DNA of 64,000 bases, from NCBI RefSeq assembly GCF_012516475.1, contig NZ_CP051217.1:1116001-1180000 (forward strand). Direction: 5' to 3'. The notes below the pieces were generated by a model. That model was not told the DNA's origin, searched no databases, and saw only the letters and a program-made list of their open reading frames with translations. The translations under genes and the position numbers were made by a program. The stretch comes from Parasphingorhabdus halotolerans (lineage in GTDB: Bacteria; Pseudomonadota; Alphaproteobacteria; Sphingomonadales; Sphingomonadaceae). Below are positions 25,236 to 34,699 of the stretch, one piece after another (the stretch's first letter is position 1; each line of letters begins with the position of its first letter).

Positions 25236-26920
25236 GTACATGGGACAAGGAAGTCGACATATTGGTTGTGGGATCCGGCGCAGGTGGACTTCTCTCCGCT
25301 CTGGTAGCAGCCGATAATCATGCCGACGTCCTGATCATCGAAAAGGAAAAACTTTGGGGTGGCACGTCCGCCACGTCTGGCGCGGGCATCTGGATACCAG
25401 ATAGCGATAACGCCAAGGCGGAGGGTTTTGAGGACGATACCGAAGATGCATTTAAATATGTGCGGGCTCTATCTGCGGACAATGTGCCCGACGAAAATAT
25501 CCGTGCCTATGTAGAGAAAGCTTCGGACATGCTCCGCTGGATGCAAGCCAATGCGCCGGTCAGTTATATCTCCTACCCTTACCCGGATTATCACGCTGAG
25601 AATCCCGGCGGCAGCCCGACCGGCTATCGCACCCATTTGCCGCTGCCGATGAAAGGCAAATATACTGACCCGTCGATCCGGACTTTGCGTCACCCTTCGC
25701 CCGCCGCCAGCCTGTTCGGTTATATTAACTGGGACATAGGCGAGGCCTATACCTTCCTGTATCGGCCCAAAGGCTGGTGGATGACACTGGTTAAAATGCT
25801 TTCCAAATACTGGCTCGACCTGCCGTTTCGCTTTACCTCGGACAAGGATCGCCGCCTGACACAGGGCAACGCTCTGGTCGGGGGGTTGCGTTTGGCGCTC
25901 AACGAAAAAAATGTTCCGCTCTGGCTACAAAGCCCGATGCAAGAGCTGATCAAAACCGAGGGCAAGGTCACAGGCGCTGTGATCCGTCATAGCGGTCGCG
26001 ACATGCGGATCAAAGCGCGCAAAGGCGTGATCCTCGCCGCTGGTGGTTTCGACAAGAACCAGCAGATGCGCGAAGAACACGCACCACTCTACCAAAATGC
26101 AATCTATTCGGGTGGGACATCGGGCAACACCGGCGACAGCATCGTCGCGGGACAGGCAATCGGTGCCGGGACCATGAACATGCAGAGCAGCTGGGCCGCG
26201 CCGGTCTGGTACGTGCCGGGTGAACCGGGGGGACGATTGTGCACGATGGAACGCGCTCTGCCCGGCGGCATCATGGTCAACCAGAAAGGCGAGCGCTATC
26301 TCAACGAGGCCGCGTCTTATCACGTCACTGGCCAGCAAATGGCGCGGCGCGAGGCCGAGCATGGCGACGCCAGCCCGACCTGGTTTGTGTTCGATACTGA
26401 TTATCGCCGCAAATATCCCGCCGGTCCGCTGCTGCCTGTAATCCCGGACTGGTTTCAAGATGGTCAGGTCAAGACCATCATGAAAAAGGCCGACAGCATC
26501 AGCGAACTGGCGGAACAGATTGGTGTCGATACGGCAACGCTTGAGGCCACCGTCTCGCGCTTTAACACCCATGCCGCCAAGGGCGAGGATCCCGATTATC
26601 ATCGTGGCCAAGCAGCCTATGATAAAATGTACGGCGACCCCAGTGTAACGCCCAATCCCTGTCTCGCCCCGATTGACAAGGGGCCGTTTTATGCGATGCC
26701 ACTCTATCCGGGCGATATTGGAACCAATGGAGGCTTGACGACAGATGCCAAGGCGCGGGTTTTGGATGATAAAGGCAAACCCATTGTCGGGCTTTATGCT
26801 GTCGGCAACAACGCCGCCTCCGCGATGGGTGAAAGCTATCCTGGAGCAGGTGTTACTATCGGCCCAGCGTTGACATTTGGTTATATTGCGGCGCGGGATG
26901 CGCTGGGCGTCAATGACTAA
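25232..26920 (+). CDS. 3-Ketosteroid delta1-dehydrogenase (KstD-like)
   Basis: 562 residues, the normal KstD length. The FAD-binding GSGAGGLLSALVAADNHADVLIIEK motif is at residues 11-35, followed by WGGTSATSGAGIWIPDS. The C-terminal catalytic segment ESYPGAGVTIGPALTFGYIAA contains the Tyr and Gly that in characterised KstDs promote keto-enol tautomerisation and bind the C3 oxygen. The enzyme introduces the 1,2 double bond of 3-ketosteroids, which with 9alpha-hydroxylation opens ring B. It is the last gene of the OYE-SDR-SDR-KstD operon. Confidence in family is high; stereo-preference (5alpha, 5beta, delta4) is open. Confidence 0.88.
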   Translation: MSTWDKEVDILVVGSGAGGLLSALVAADNHADVLIIEKEKLWGGTSATSGAGIWIPDSDNAKAEGFEDDTEDAFKYVRALSADNVPDENIRAYVEKASDMLRWMQANAPVSYISYPYPDYHAENPGGSPTGYRTHLPLPMKGKYTDPSIRTLRHPSPAASLFGYINWDIGEAYTFLYRPKGWWMTLVKMLSKYWLDLPFRFTSDKDRRLTQGNALVGGLRLALNEKNVPLWLQSPMQELIKTEGKVTGAVIRHSGRDMRIKARKGVILAAGGFDKNQQMREEHAPLYQNAIYSGGTSGNTGDSIVAGQAIGAGTMNMQSSWAAPVWYVPGEPGGRLCTMERALPGGIMVNQKGERYLNEAASYHVTGQQMARREAEHGDASPTWFVFDTDYRRKYPAGPLLPVIPDWFQDGQVKTIMKKADSISELAEQIGVDTATLEATVSRFNTHAAKGEDPDYHRGQAAYDKMYGDPSVTPNPCLAPIDKGPFYAMPLYPGDIGTNGGLTTDAKARVLDDKGKPIVGLYAVGNNAASAMGESYPGAGVTIGPALTFGYIAARDALGVND

Positions 26921-26954
26921 GCTTTCTCTCTGACAGGAATGTTTTATTGATCAC

Positions 26955-26990
26955 ATAAAAAAGGCGGGTCACCTCACGATCACCCGCCTC
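26955..26990 (-). terminator. Rho-independent terminator for the TonB receptor gene
   Basis: On the minus strand an 8-bp perfect stem (AGGCGGGT with ACCCGCCT, arms at 26982-26989 and 26962-26969 on plus) is followed by a run of T, read from the A-run at 26957-26962. It lies about 30 bp after the stop of the receptor gene at 27017. The plus strand has no T-run after the hairpin, so it mainly serves the minus gene. Confidence 0.85.
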
Positions 26991-27016
26991 CTTGTGACGA
27001 AGCTCTGATTTAGATC

Positions 27017-29635
27017 TTAAAACTCAATGCCGGCGGTCACGCCATATGTGGCTGGCTGTCCAAACACCTGCGTCCGGAACGCAAAGGTTTCGAACGGCAG
27101 TGAATCAATCTGATATTTGTCATCAAATATATTCTCGCCCCACACAGAAAAGGTGAATTTGTTACCATTGTCCATTTCATGATCGATACCGATCCGGCCA
27201 CTGACCAGATTCTGGTTAGACAGGCGCAGCTGGTTCTCCGGAATGGCCAGAACGTCGTCCTTGTAACTGTAGCTGATATTGGCAAATATCCCGACCTTGT
27301 CGCTTATCTGCCCATCATAGCTGGCGCCGACCCGGAAACTGTTTTTAGGGGTTCCCTGAAGTTCGGTGCGCACTTGCGCAACGCCGGTGATCGGATTGAC
27401 CACATCGCCCGCGTTGCCATTGATATAGCTATAGGAACCCGAAAGCGACAGTTCATCCGTCACCGAAACCAGAATATCTACTTCCGCACCCCAGATTTTT
27501 TCGTTTGCATTTACAACGGCGCGCGATGTTGCAACGATGGGGTTGAGTGAAACCGTGGTCTGCTGGTCTTTAAAGTCATAGTAAAAGCCAGCGGCATTTA
27601 TTCTGACGCGATTGTCAAAAATATCCGCTTTCATACCGAACTCATAGGCGTTGATTTTTTCCCGGCCAAAATTGAAGTCAGGCCCAAAGGTCTGTTGCGG
27701 CAACCTCAGGCCAACCGCGCCCTGGTTGAAACCACCGGAACGGAAAGATTGCTTGAAGCTGGCGTAATACATGATGTCGGGATGAATATCGAATTCGATA
27801 ATGGCCGAAGGGTTGATCGTATTATAATGAAAGGTCGAGATATTAGGCTGTATCACATTGCCCAGCAGGTCAACGTTGTCGAGGAAAAATGGCGATACCG
27901 CCTGTCCGAAACCATCCTTGCTTTCATCCGAGAACCGCAGCCCGCCGGTAAGCCGCAGCCGGTCACTTACATGCCAGGTTGCTTCGCCATAAAGTGCAAA
28001 CGCGTCCGTGCTGATCCGCAGTTCATTGGCCGCCGATTGCCGCGCGCCACCGTAAATTGCGGTGAGCGTGTTTACCGAAGGAAGCAGTTGTGTCTGGATC
28101 AGAAAATTCTTTGTCGCCTGTGGAACATTTGGATTATTCAGAGTAGGTGCGAGGCCTCCGGCAGTCAGAGCAGAGGTAATGATCGGTGAGCCCAGCGCCG
28201 GGCTGAGGCCCGCCAGAATGAACAAATAGCTATTGGCATCATTTCGATTGCCCGGGAAGCCAATTGGCGTTCCGGTTTTCTCGCCAAAGTAAAAAGCACC
28301 CAGAGTATATTCCAGCGCGCCATCCATGACTTCGCCGTTATAGGTTAGTTCAAAGCTATATTGCTCATGATCGGACAACGCTGGTGAACCGCCGGGAGGC
28401 GAGAGAAAAAGTCCATTTTTGGCGGAACCCGGACCTACAAACGGATTTGCAAAGTCAGCGCGGATGGGCCTGCCAGCAAGTTGGAAAGCCAAGGCGGAGC
28501 CTGCAATCAAATTATTGATCGACTGGACACCGGGAATACCTCCTGGTGCCGGAGGATTGGGAATAATATCACTGTTCAATATGCCATTGATGATGGCGGG
28601 ATTTGCTGTCGGTATCAGGTCAACAAACCGGCTGCTTTCGGTTTCGCGATAGGAAGCGATAAATTTCAAATTATGATCGTCGGCTACTTCCCAGTTGGCC
28701 GTAATCGACGCGCCCAAATTATCGAGGTCGCCCTTTTCATTGGTGAACGAAGTCGTCACCCGGTTCTGACGGCCCGCTGCGGTAGCAACGGACGCGGCAA
28801 ACAGGGAACCCGGATTGGCAAATCCCGGAATTGATTGATAGAATAACGGCTCGGTTTTGACTTTATTGTAGTCAAACGCCGCAACGACATTAAATGTTGG
28901 CGTCAGATCGACCCCCATTGCAGCGCGGAAACCATAGGACGTGCTACCACCAAAATCGGTGCCCGGACCATCGTTCTTAACCCAGCCATCCTGATCCTTG
29001 ATCATCCCTGACAGCCTGATCGCCCCATTCTCACCGATTGGCGCATTGACAACACCGGAGAATTTTTTGTGATTGAAACGGCCATATTCTGCAGTCAATT
29101 TGCCAGACCATTCGCCAGGCTCGGGGACTGCGGAAATCAGATTGACGGCACCGGCCACCGAGTTACGACCATAGAGGGTGCCCTGCGGACCCTTGAGAAT
29201 TTCAACGCGTTCCAAATCAGGGGAATCAAAAGCCAGACCCTGCGATTTACCCAAATACACACCGTCGACATAAACAGCGATACGACTATCCTGACCAACT
29301 TGAGGATCAAAAGTGCCTATCCCGCGAATGTTGATACGCACACCGGTTGGATCGGCAGGGTTGGGTGTTACGTACAGGCCGGGGGTCAATCGCCCGATAT
29401 CTGCAACACCCTCGAGTCGCTCGGCTTGCAATGCCTCGGCATCAAAAGCCGTGATACTAATCGGAACGTCTTGCAGATTTTGAGATTTCTTTTGCGCGGT
29501 CACAACAATGATGCTGTTTCCCGTCACCCTGTCTTCTGCTGCCTGGCTATTCTGCGCAAATACCGGCGTCGATAATGCCAGCACCGAAGTTGCGGTGATC
29601 GCTGCCAGGAATCGTGATTTTTGGCCCAATGACAT
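27017..29635 (-). CDS. TonB-dependent outer-membrane receptor
   Basis: 872 residues. An N-terminal signal peptide ends near STPVFAQ, then the TonB-box-like IIVVTAQKKSQNLQDVPISITAF, the plug domain with LERVEILKGPQGTLYGRNSVAGAVNL, and a 22-strand barrel that ends in the terminal aromatic YGVTAGIEF. This is the sphingomonad type that lacks an FecA-like signalling extension. It would import large hydrophobic molecules using TonB energy; steroid uptake is inferred from its place in the locus and the shared promoter motif (29810-29843). A terminator follows. Confidence 0.93.
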   Translation of the reverse strand: MSLGQKSRFLAAITATSVLALSTPVFAQNSQAAEDRVTGNSIIVVTAQKKSQNLQDVPISITAFDAEALQAERLEGVADIGRLTPGLYVTPNPADPTGVRINIRGIGTFDPQVGQDSRIAVYVDGVYLGKSQGLAFDSPDLERVEILKGPQGTLYGRNSVAGAVNLISAVPEPGEWSGKLTAEYGRFNHKKFSGVVNAPIGENGAIRLSGMIKDQDGWVKNDGPGTDFGGSTSYGFRAAMGVDLTPTFNVVAAFDYNKVKTEPLFYQSIPGFANPGSLFAASVATAAGRQNRVTTSFTNEKGDLDNLGASITANWEVADDHNLKFIASYRETESSRFVDLIPTANPAIINGILNSDIIPNPPAPGGIPGVQSINNLIAGSALAFQLAGRPIRADFANPFVGPGSAKNGLFLSPPGGSPALSDHEQYSFELTYNGEVMDGALEYTLGAFYFGEKTGTPIGFPGNRNDANSYLFILAGLSPALGSPIITSALTAGGLAPTLNNPNVPQATKNFLIQTQLLPSVNTLTAIYGGARQSAANELRISTDAFALYGEATWHVSDRLRLTGGLRFSDESKDGFGQAVSPFFLDNVDLLGNVIQPNISTFHYNTINPSAIIEFDIHPDIMYYASFKQSFRSGGFNQGAVGLRLPQQTFGPDFNFGREKINAYEFGMKADIFDNRVRINAAGFYYDFKDQQTTVSLNPIVATSRAVVNANEKIWGAEVDILVSVTDELSLSGSYSYINGNAGDVVNPITGVAQVRTELQGTPKNSFRVGASYDGQISDKVGIFANISYSYKDDVLAIPENQLRLSNQNLVSGRIGIDHEMDNGNKFTFSVWGENIFDDKYQIDSLPFETFAFRTQVFGQPATYGVTAGIEF

Positions 29636-29949
29636 GTAATTGCCTCCCCATTGAAGCGTTCAATCTGAACGTTGATTTAAACAATTGTCGGTTTTCATCC
29701 GATCTTCTCCGGCCTTAGTATCATGGAATTTTGAGACCGACAATCGAATATCGTAATCTTAAACCAAACAACCATCCATATTGATTGCTCAGAGCAATTT
29801 TTCTATCATAATGCGTAATTTTGTTGTAAATATGCTACGCATTTATCTCTTGGCTTGCCGTTACCGTTTCAAGCCGAAGCCGGGATCGGGCGCTTCAACC
29901 GGTTGATCCGCGAAATCCAGATATAGGCCAGATATAGGGCTGCGATTCC
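29636..29949. promoter_or_regulatory. 314-bp intergenic region upstream of the TonB receptor, with candidate operator
   Basis: The gap holds the receptor promoter. AATGCGTA at 29810-29817 and TACGCATT at 29836-29843 form an 8-bp perfect inverted repeat with centres 26 bp apart, and TGCGTAATTTTG from 29812 matches the motif seen at 34664 and 36922. The site lies about 175 bp upstream of the receptor ATG, rather far for a simple repressor. The rest, apart from the DUF3604-like remnant at 29873, shows nothing I can name. Confidence 0.55.
29873..29926 (+). pseudogene. Short remnant of a DUF3604 gene on the opposite strand
   Basis: Read on plus, bases 29873-29926 give AEAGIGRFNRLIREIQI and a stop. 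The intact DUF3604 protein at 29950-32043 (minus) contains QAEAGIGRFNRLISNPGG, so about 13 residues match, and the DNA also matches with a few silent-looking changes. No start codon or wider homology is visible. It looks like the scar of a lost, oppositely oriented paralogue or of an inverted partial duplication. Confidence 0.55.
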
Positions 29950-32043
29950 TCAATGCCGGCGATGCATAATAGACGGTGAGTTTGCGCTCGCCGCCAAAGC
30001 CGGTTTATCGCCGGGCGTAAACCAGATCGGCGATGCCCAGGCCATTTCATAGATCTTTTTGGGTTGATCATTGGTGCATCCCGCAGGACGCTTGGCTTGG
30101 GGCAGCGCCATGCACTGGCGATAGCTCCATCGGTATGACGCTTCCTCTACCGCGCGCATGTAATAATAAGTCGGCAAGGAAGGCGCATAGTCCGGATCGC
30201 TGTAAACCACGCACAGGTCATCGCTGCCCTTGGCATTGGCCAGATCGATGACTTTGCTGTGCTTGCGGCCATTTCCATCAATCCAGCCTTTAATAAGCTG
30301 CAATCGCTCCAGCGGCTTTGACATCGGGTCGCGCTTGGCTTGCACCAGAAGCTGAAACCCTCTGGGTTGCGCGGCAAGGCTGGAACCCATGGGCGTGCCG
30401 TCTCGATAAGCAATTTCGAGCCAGTTGTTTTTTGAACAAAGGTCCACTGGATAACGTCCGGCGAAAAAGCGTGGCTCAATCCGCGGGCCGGATGTCGCAA
30501 AAGCCTCCCGCCGTTTCATCGACTGGAAAATTGCATCACGCGAATTTTCAACAGCATAGACACCAGCTAAACCTCCCGGATTGCTGATCAACCGGTTAAA
30601 ACGCCCAATCCCTGCCTCGGCTTGCAGTCTGCCAGCCAGATCGGTTTCATAAGCGATATGACCTTTCCAGCTACCTTCATCCACAGCACCCGCTGCGCTG
30701 ATATGGGTGTCGGTACTACCGATGAAACCAAACTCAAATGGATTGGGGCCGACCTGCCCCTGCGTCATACCCTCAAGCAGCGCGCCACGCGCAAAGTCGC
30801 GGGAGGACAGGCAAAAGCCTTTGTATAGATTATCCTTGTCATCTGAATATTCATCGGAACATTCGGGGCTGTTGGAGTCCTTGAGCGCTGGCAGATAGCT
30901 GGTAATTTCCGGAGCCTTTTCGGCTTTGCCAAAACGCCGTATCGCCTCGACATCGCAAAGCTCATCGACATCACCCAATATATCGGTCGCGCCATTGATA
31001 CATTCAGACGTCCCCTTGTGCTGGGTGATTTCCATCAACCGGTCATAGGCGTTGCGGAGCATCCAGAAGGCCTGTTGCGATTTTTCGGAAAAGCCATCCA
31101 TATATTTCAGGTTGAAGGCATTGCCGCCGGAAATATTTGAATTATGGGGTATCGAAATAACATCGCACCCGTCGATCCCGAGCCGGCATTCCTTCTCGAA
31201 ACTCGACAATAGACCATAGGTGGTCGGGTGGGTAACAAAGCTCGCGGCGCGCGCGGGAACTTGTGCGTTCCGAAAAATCGTATTGCGGTGCATATGCTGT
31301 GCATTGGGCGCTCGCGTATATTCGTAACCGACCAAGCTGGTGAAGTTGCAAGATGGTGACTTGTCATAGGCCTCTTCGGCGAAACGGATCATGTCCTGCC
31401 AGACCAGCTTGTCGGCAGCGAGGCAGTCCTTGTTGTCCGGTCCGCAGACAGCTTCTGGGCGTTCTGGCCGCGTCGTGCCGTTGATACCCATGATCGCGCG
31501 CACACCATCTTCCCCGCCCGCCCGAAAAGATTGGCAAACTTCGCTATCATAACCCGGAAAGGCGCCTTTTGTACGGCAGACATATCCTTCCCCGAACGTC
31601 CCGGCATGATCCGTGACCGCCGCAAAATCCAGAGGGCGGTCAAGCTGCATCTTTCCTCGAGACACTCCGCCTGGCCCCGGCAGGGTGATCGCCTGACCTT
31701 TTGCGAATTTATAGACATCATCGGGAAAAGTGCGCGTTCCGTCAGGAAAAGCATCGGCAGAAATCGCGGTGTGAATATGCAAATCGCCAAACATCGCCTT
31801 CTTCGTTGACGTGCGTTCACGGCATTGCGCCCGTTCTTCCGAATAGGTCAGCTCGGGTTGATAGCCGAAAGCATAATATTCCGGGTTGGATTTGGGTGAA
31901 CTGGGCGCTTCGATTTCGACGGTTTTGTCGATTCCATAGCGTGTGATCGAAGACGCAATGCGATAGCCACCGTAGAGCAACACCGCCAACACGATCAGCC
32001 CAAGCACCACCCAGCCAATCACACGAAGAGCCTTTGCTGCCAT
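29950..32043 (-). CDS. DUF3604 protein, membrane-anchored, PHP-like metal motifs
   Basis: 697 residues. An N-terminal membrane anchor VIGWVVLGLIVLAVLLYGGY (about 9-28) places the rest in the periplasm. The DUF3604 body carries FGDLHIHTAISADAFPDG, LDFAAVTDHAGTFGEGY, ISIPHNSNISGGNAF and GSTDTHISAAG. The HxH, TDHA, PHNSN and DTH blocks resemble the metal ligands of PHP phosphoesterases, so a metal-dependent hydrolase is likely. The substrate is unknown. It is last of a three-gene set with the SnoaL protein (2-bp gap) and a second DUF3604 protein. Confidence 0.85.
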   Translation of the reverse strand: MAAKALRVIGWVVLGLIVLAVLLYGGYRIASSITRYGIDKTVEIEAPSSPKSNPEYYAFGYQPELTYSEERAQCRERTSTKKAMFGDLHIHTAISADAFPDGTRTFPDDVYKFAKGQAITLPGPGGVSRGKMQLDRPLDFAAVTDHAGTFGEGYVCRTKGAFPGYDSEVCQSFRAGGEDGVRAIMGINGTTRPERPEAVCGPDNKDCLAADKLVWQDMIRFAEEAYDKSPSCNFTSLVGYEYTRAPNAQHMHRNTIFRNAQVPARAASFVTHPTTYGLLSSFEKECRLGIDGCDVISIPHNSNISGGNAFNLKYMDGFSEKSQQAFWMLRNAYDRLMEITQHKGTSECINGATDILGDVDELCDVEAIRRFGKAEKAPEITSYLPALKDSNSPECSDEYSDDKDNLYKGFCLSSRDFARGALLEGMTQGQVGPNPFEFGFIGSTDTHISAAGAVDEGSWKGHIAYETDLAGRLQAEAGIGRFNRLISNPGGLAGVYAVENSRDAIFQSMKRREAFATSGPRIEPRFFAGRYPVDLCSKNNWLEIAYRDGTPMGSSLAAQPRGFQLLVQAKRDPMSKPLERLQLIKGWIDGNGRKHSKVIDLANAKGSDDLCVVYSDPDYAPSLPTYYYMRAVEEASYRWSYRQCMALPQAKRPAGCTNDQPKKIYEMAWASPIWFTPGDKPALAASANSPSIMHRRH

Positions 32044-32045
32044 CG

Positions 32046-32684
32046 CTAGTCCGCCCTGACCTTGACTTTCGGAGCCGCTTGCCCTCGCCGCATCGCATTA
32101 AGGAAACCTTCGAGTGGAGCGGGCTCGGGAACTGGACCATCATGGTCACCGTCACGTTCCCAATATTCGGCAAAGCTGGGGAAGAGTTTATGAAAATTGC
32201 CTTCCGTTGCCTCGCTGTTCGGCCAGCGCATTTTATTGTCGCCCACCGGCGGTTTGTTCAAATCCGTTGCATACCAGTAGAGCGGCAAGCGGCGTTCAAA
32301 ATACCAGCGGCCGTCCTGACGTACATAATTATCGACATACATCATTTGCATAATGACCCATTCGTCATCGCCGCCTTCAATAGGTGTTTCATGTTCGTTT
32401 TTCGAATAGACAATCCCGTGCGCATGATCGGGATCGTCAAATTCAATTATATGCCCGCCAATATGATGGGACGTACCAGTAAACGGCGAGCGTAATGTCC
32501 GGTCCATGTAGGCGCGCAAAGCCTTGCGACCCGAAGCGTCTTTCCCCACACGCACATTCTCCGGGAACAGCGTCACCATCATGTCAATGTCGCGCATGTC
32601 CAATGTCAGCGCATATTTCGCCGGAAGTTGACGGATTGAGTCCAGCGACTCCAGTCGGTCGATGCGGGTTTCAAGCTCACTCAT
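32046..32684 (-). CDS. SnoaL-fold protein
   Basis: 212 residues, SnoaL/NTF2-like. The N-terminal helix IDRLESLDSIRQLPAKYALTLDMRDIDMMVTLF carries Tyr and Asp five apart (YALTLD), as in BaiE-type dehydratases, and GTSHHIGGHIIEF and YFERRLPLYWY supply later His and Arg candidates. It is longer than the 150-170 residue norm because of a C-terminal tail. No signal peptide, unlike both flanking DUF3604 proteins. Its start overlaps the stop of the upstream gene by 4 bp. Dehydratase or isomerase activity on a steroid is possible. Confidence 0.75.
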   Translation of the reverse strand: MSELETRIDRLESLDSIRQLPAKYALTLDMRDIDMMVTLFPENVRVGKDASGRKALRAYMDRTLRSPFTGTSHHIGGHIIEFDDPDHAHGIVYSKNEHETPIEGGDDEWVIMQMMYVDNYVRQDGRWYFERRLPLYWYATDLNKPPVGDNKMRWPNSEATEGNFHKLFPSFAEYWERDGDHDGPVPEPAPLEGFLNAMRRGQAAPKVKVRAD

Positions 32685-34591
32685 GCTGAGGGGCTATACC
32701 AGATCGGCGAAGTATAGGCGCGTTCCTGTGACACCAGATCAATTTCCTCGGGCAAGTTCAATTTGTATCGCACCGCATCATAGAGGACCCAGCGCGGGGT
32801 TGGTATTTCGATTACCCGGACATAATAAAAGGCGCGAACGGCGGGATCAAATTCAGGATCGGTCCAGACGGTCTGTAACTCCGGCGCGCCGATATCATTA
32901 TAATATTTCGCAGTTTTGAGATCGACGGTGTTGCCGACATCGGGAACCTTTCCGCCGCTAACCTTGCGTTTCTCCGGTTCGCTCCACACGATGTCAAACA
33001 CCTTCTCCTGCGTGTTCCCCGCCTCGTCAGTCCAGCCTTTGACGATCTGTACCCGATCAAGATTGGCTCCATCAGGGTCCTTTAGCGCGGAGACGATAAA
33101 GCTCGGCGCTTTGCCGTTAGCGGCTTTCAAATCACCGCCCATCGGCACACCGCGGCTATATCCTTCCTTCACCCAGTCCTTTTGAAAGTCGTCTGCGGAA
33201 AAATCCCATCCGCCAAATAGCCGCACCGTCATGCGGGGACCGGTGGTGGCGTAGACTTCACGCCGGGCAAAGGCGTCCCAGATCGCTTTGCGCGTATTGG
33301 CGGTTGCCCAGACAGCCGCATAACCACTGGCCAGGTAATTCCAGTTAAACCGCCCCAGTCGCGATCCCAGATTCATCGCCGGCGTTACCCTATCGCGGCC
33401 TTCGGATGTCGGTTCGTTGCCGGTATGTTTGCCAAAGAAATTATCTTCATCCGCCGTTGCCAGCGAGGTGTGCGAATCGGTCGAGCCAACCATCCCCACC
33501 TTATAAGGATTTTCGCCTGTTCGCTGGGCGATGGCAAGACCGCGCTTGAGCGCCTCGCGGACATAATTGCCGCCATACATGTCCGGCGTGGTCGGCTGCT
33601 TGGCGTTGAGATTGGCCTTGTCCCATCCCCGCGTGCCATAGCCTGCAAATTCGTCATTGGGCGAGAGAAACGGATGCGCTTCGCTGTCGCCCTTGATCTG
33701 GGTCGCCTCGACCACCGGCTCCAGCCGCGCTCGGCGTTTGGCCTCCGCCGCCGTCATCGGTTGGCCGCCGGGCCCGGTCATTTGGAACATCAAGCCGTTG
33801 GAGACATTGCTATTGTGCGGGATCGCCAATACCCGTCCACCGGTTTTCTTTTCGTAGCCATCCATATAGTCCCATAGCTGATCTGGTCTGGGGCCGATGG
33901 TCGCGGGGAAGGGCGTAACTTGTCCCGCCTTGTCAGCGCCATCGCGGAACATGACGACGCGGTGCAAATTATTCCCGTCCGGCATCGCGGTATATTCAAA
34001 GCCGAGAAGTGCGGTGAACTTTCCCGGTTGGTCATAGTCTTCCACAGTCTCGATAAAATCGCTCCAGATTGACCTGGTATCTTCCTCAAGATCTTTCGGG
34101 TCGGCGATCGATTTATTGACCTCGGGATCGCCGGCCATATCGATCATCTCGTTCATCGCCTTGGTCGATTCGTCGGGGCCTCCGTTGAACATGTCATGCC
34201 AGCGTTTGAGCGTGTCGTTGGGCAGCAGAAAACGAGGTGCATCGGCCAGCCGCTTGGTAAAACCGAGCCCGTCACTATGGTCCGATATCAACAGGAAATC
34301 GAGCGGCCGGGCGAGCTTTGCCTTTACGCCCATCGTGGATGTTACTTCTTCACCGCGGGCAAAACGCAAGGCATCTTCCGGAGGCAGCCTGTTACCGAAA
34401 CCAAAAGCATCCGGCGAATTTTCACTATGCAAATGAGTGTCGCCCCACAGCACTTTTTCGGGATAGGCGGTTTCCTTGACCTCAATCTTCTGGTCACCAA
34501 ACATACTGCCCGGGCCATTTTCGCAAGCCGAAAGGGTAAGAAGCGGAAGGCCAATGCACAGCAGCCCGCCAAGCCTCGATTTCGCCAACAT
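32681..34591 (-). CDS. DUF3604 lipoprotein with PHP-like metal motifs
   Basis: 636 residues from the ATG at 34591, chosen because it has GGGAG upstream and yields a lipoprotein signal LGGLLCIGLPLLTLSAC with a lipobox Cys near residue 23. The body repeats the DUF3604 blocks: LWGDTHLHSENSPDAFGFG, LDFLLISDHSDGLGF, LAIPHNSNVSNGLMF and GSTDSHTSLATADEDNFFG. It is a diverged paralogue of the 29950-32043 protein, anchored by lipid rather than a membrane helix. It heads the three-gene set and is divergent from the GMC gene. The likely role is periplasmic hydrolysis of an imported compound; substrate unknown. Confidence 0.85.
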   Translation of the reverse strand: MLAKSRLGGLLCIGLPLLTLSACENGPGSMFGDQKIEVKETAYPEKVLWGDTHLHSENSPDAFGFGNRLPPEDALRFARGEEVTSTMGVKAKLARPLDFLLISDHSDGLGFTKRLADAPRFLLPNDTLKRWHDMFNGGPDESTKAMNEMIDMAGDPEVNKSIADPKDLEEDTRSIWSDFIETVEDYDQPGKFTALLGFEYTAMPDGNNLHRVVMFRDGADKAGQVTPFPATIGPRPDQLWDYMDGYEKKTGGRVLAIPHNSNVSNGLMFQMTGPGGQPMTAAEAKRRARLEPVVEATQIKGDSEAHPFLSPNDEFAGYGTRGWDKANLNAKQPTTPDMYGGNYVREALKRGLAIAQRTGENPYKVGMVGSTDSHTSLATADEDNFFGKHTGNEPTSEGRDRVTPAMNLGSRLGRFNWNYLASGYAAVWATANTRKAIWDAFARREVYATTGPRMTVRLFGGWDFSADDFQKDWVKEGYSRGVPMGGDLKAANGKAPSFIVSALKDPDGANLDRVQIVKGWTDEAGNTQEKVFDIVWSEPEKRKVSGGKVPDVGNTVDLKTAKYYNDIGAPELQTVWTDPEFDPAVRAFYYVRVIEIPTPRWVLYDAVRYKLNLPEEIDLVSQERAYTSPIWYSPSA

Positions 34592-34625
34592 CCCCGTATC
34601 TCCCAATATTCTCGTTAATCTATTC

Positions 34626-34678
34626 CGCAAATCATGGTCGCAATCAAGTTTTTCTTTGCGATTGCGTAATTTTCTGCT
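34626..34678. promoter_or_regulatory. Divergent promoter with CGCAATC/GATTGCG inverted repeat and TGCGTAATTTTC
   Basis: Between DUF3604 (minus) and the GMC gene (plus). CGCAATC at 34639-34645 and GATTGCG at 34660-34666 are exact reverse complements with centres 21 bp apart, the same spacing as the repeat before the KshA-like gene. The 15-mer TTGCGTAATTTTCTG at 34663-34677 recurs exactly at 36921-36935 before the second TonB receptor. CGCAAAT at 34626-34632 is a further half-site. Confidence 0.6.
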
Positions 34679-34699
34679 CAAATGCCTGCGAGGAGATAG

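Noticed and set aside
25925..26611. 228-codon open frame antisense to KstD
   Set aside because: Shadow of the KstD frame; no signature and no ribosome binding site.
26955..26990. Terminator for the plus-strand KstD operon
   Set aside because: The hairpin is followed by a T-run only when read on the minus strand, so it was assigned to the TonB receptor gene.
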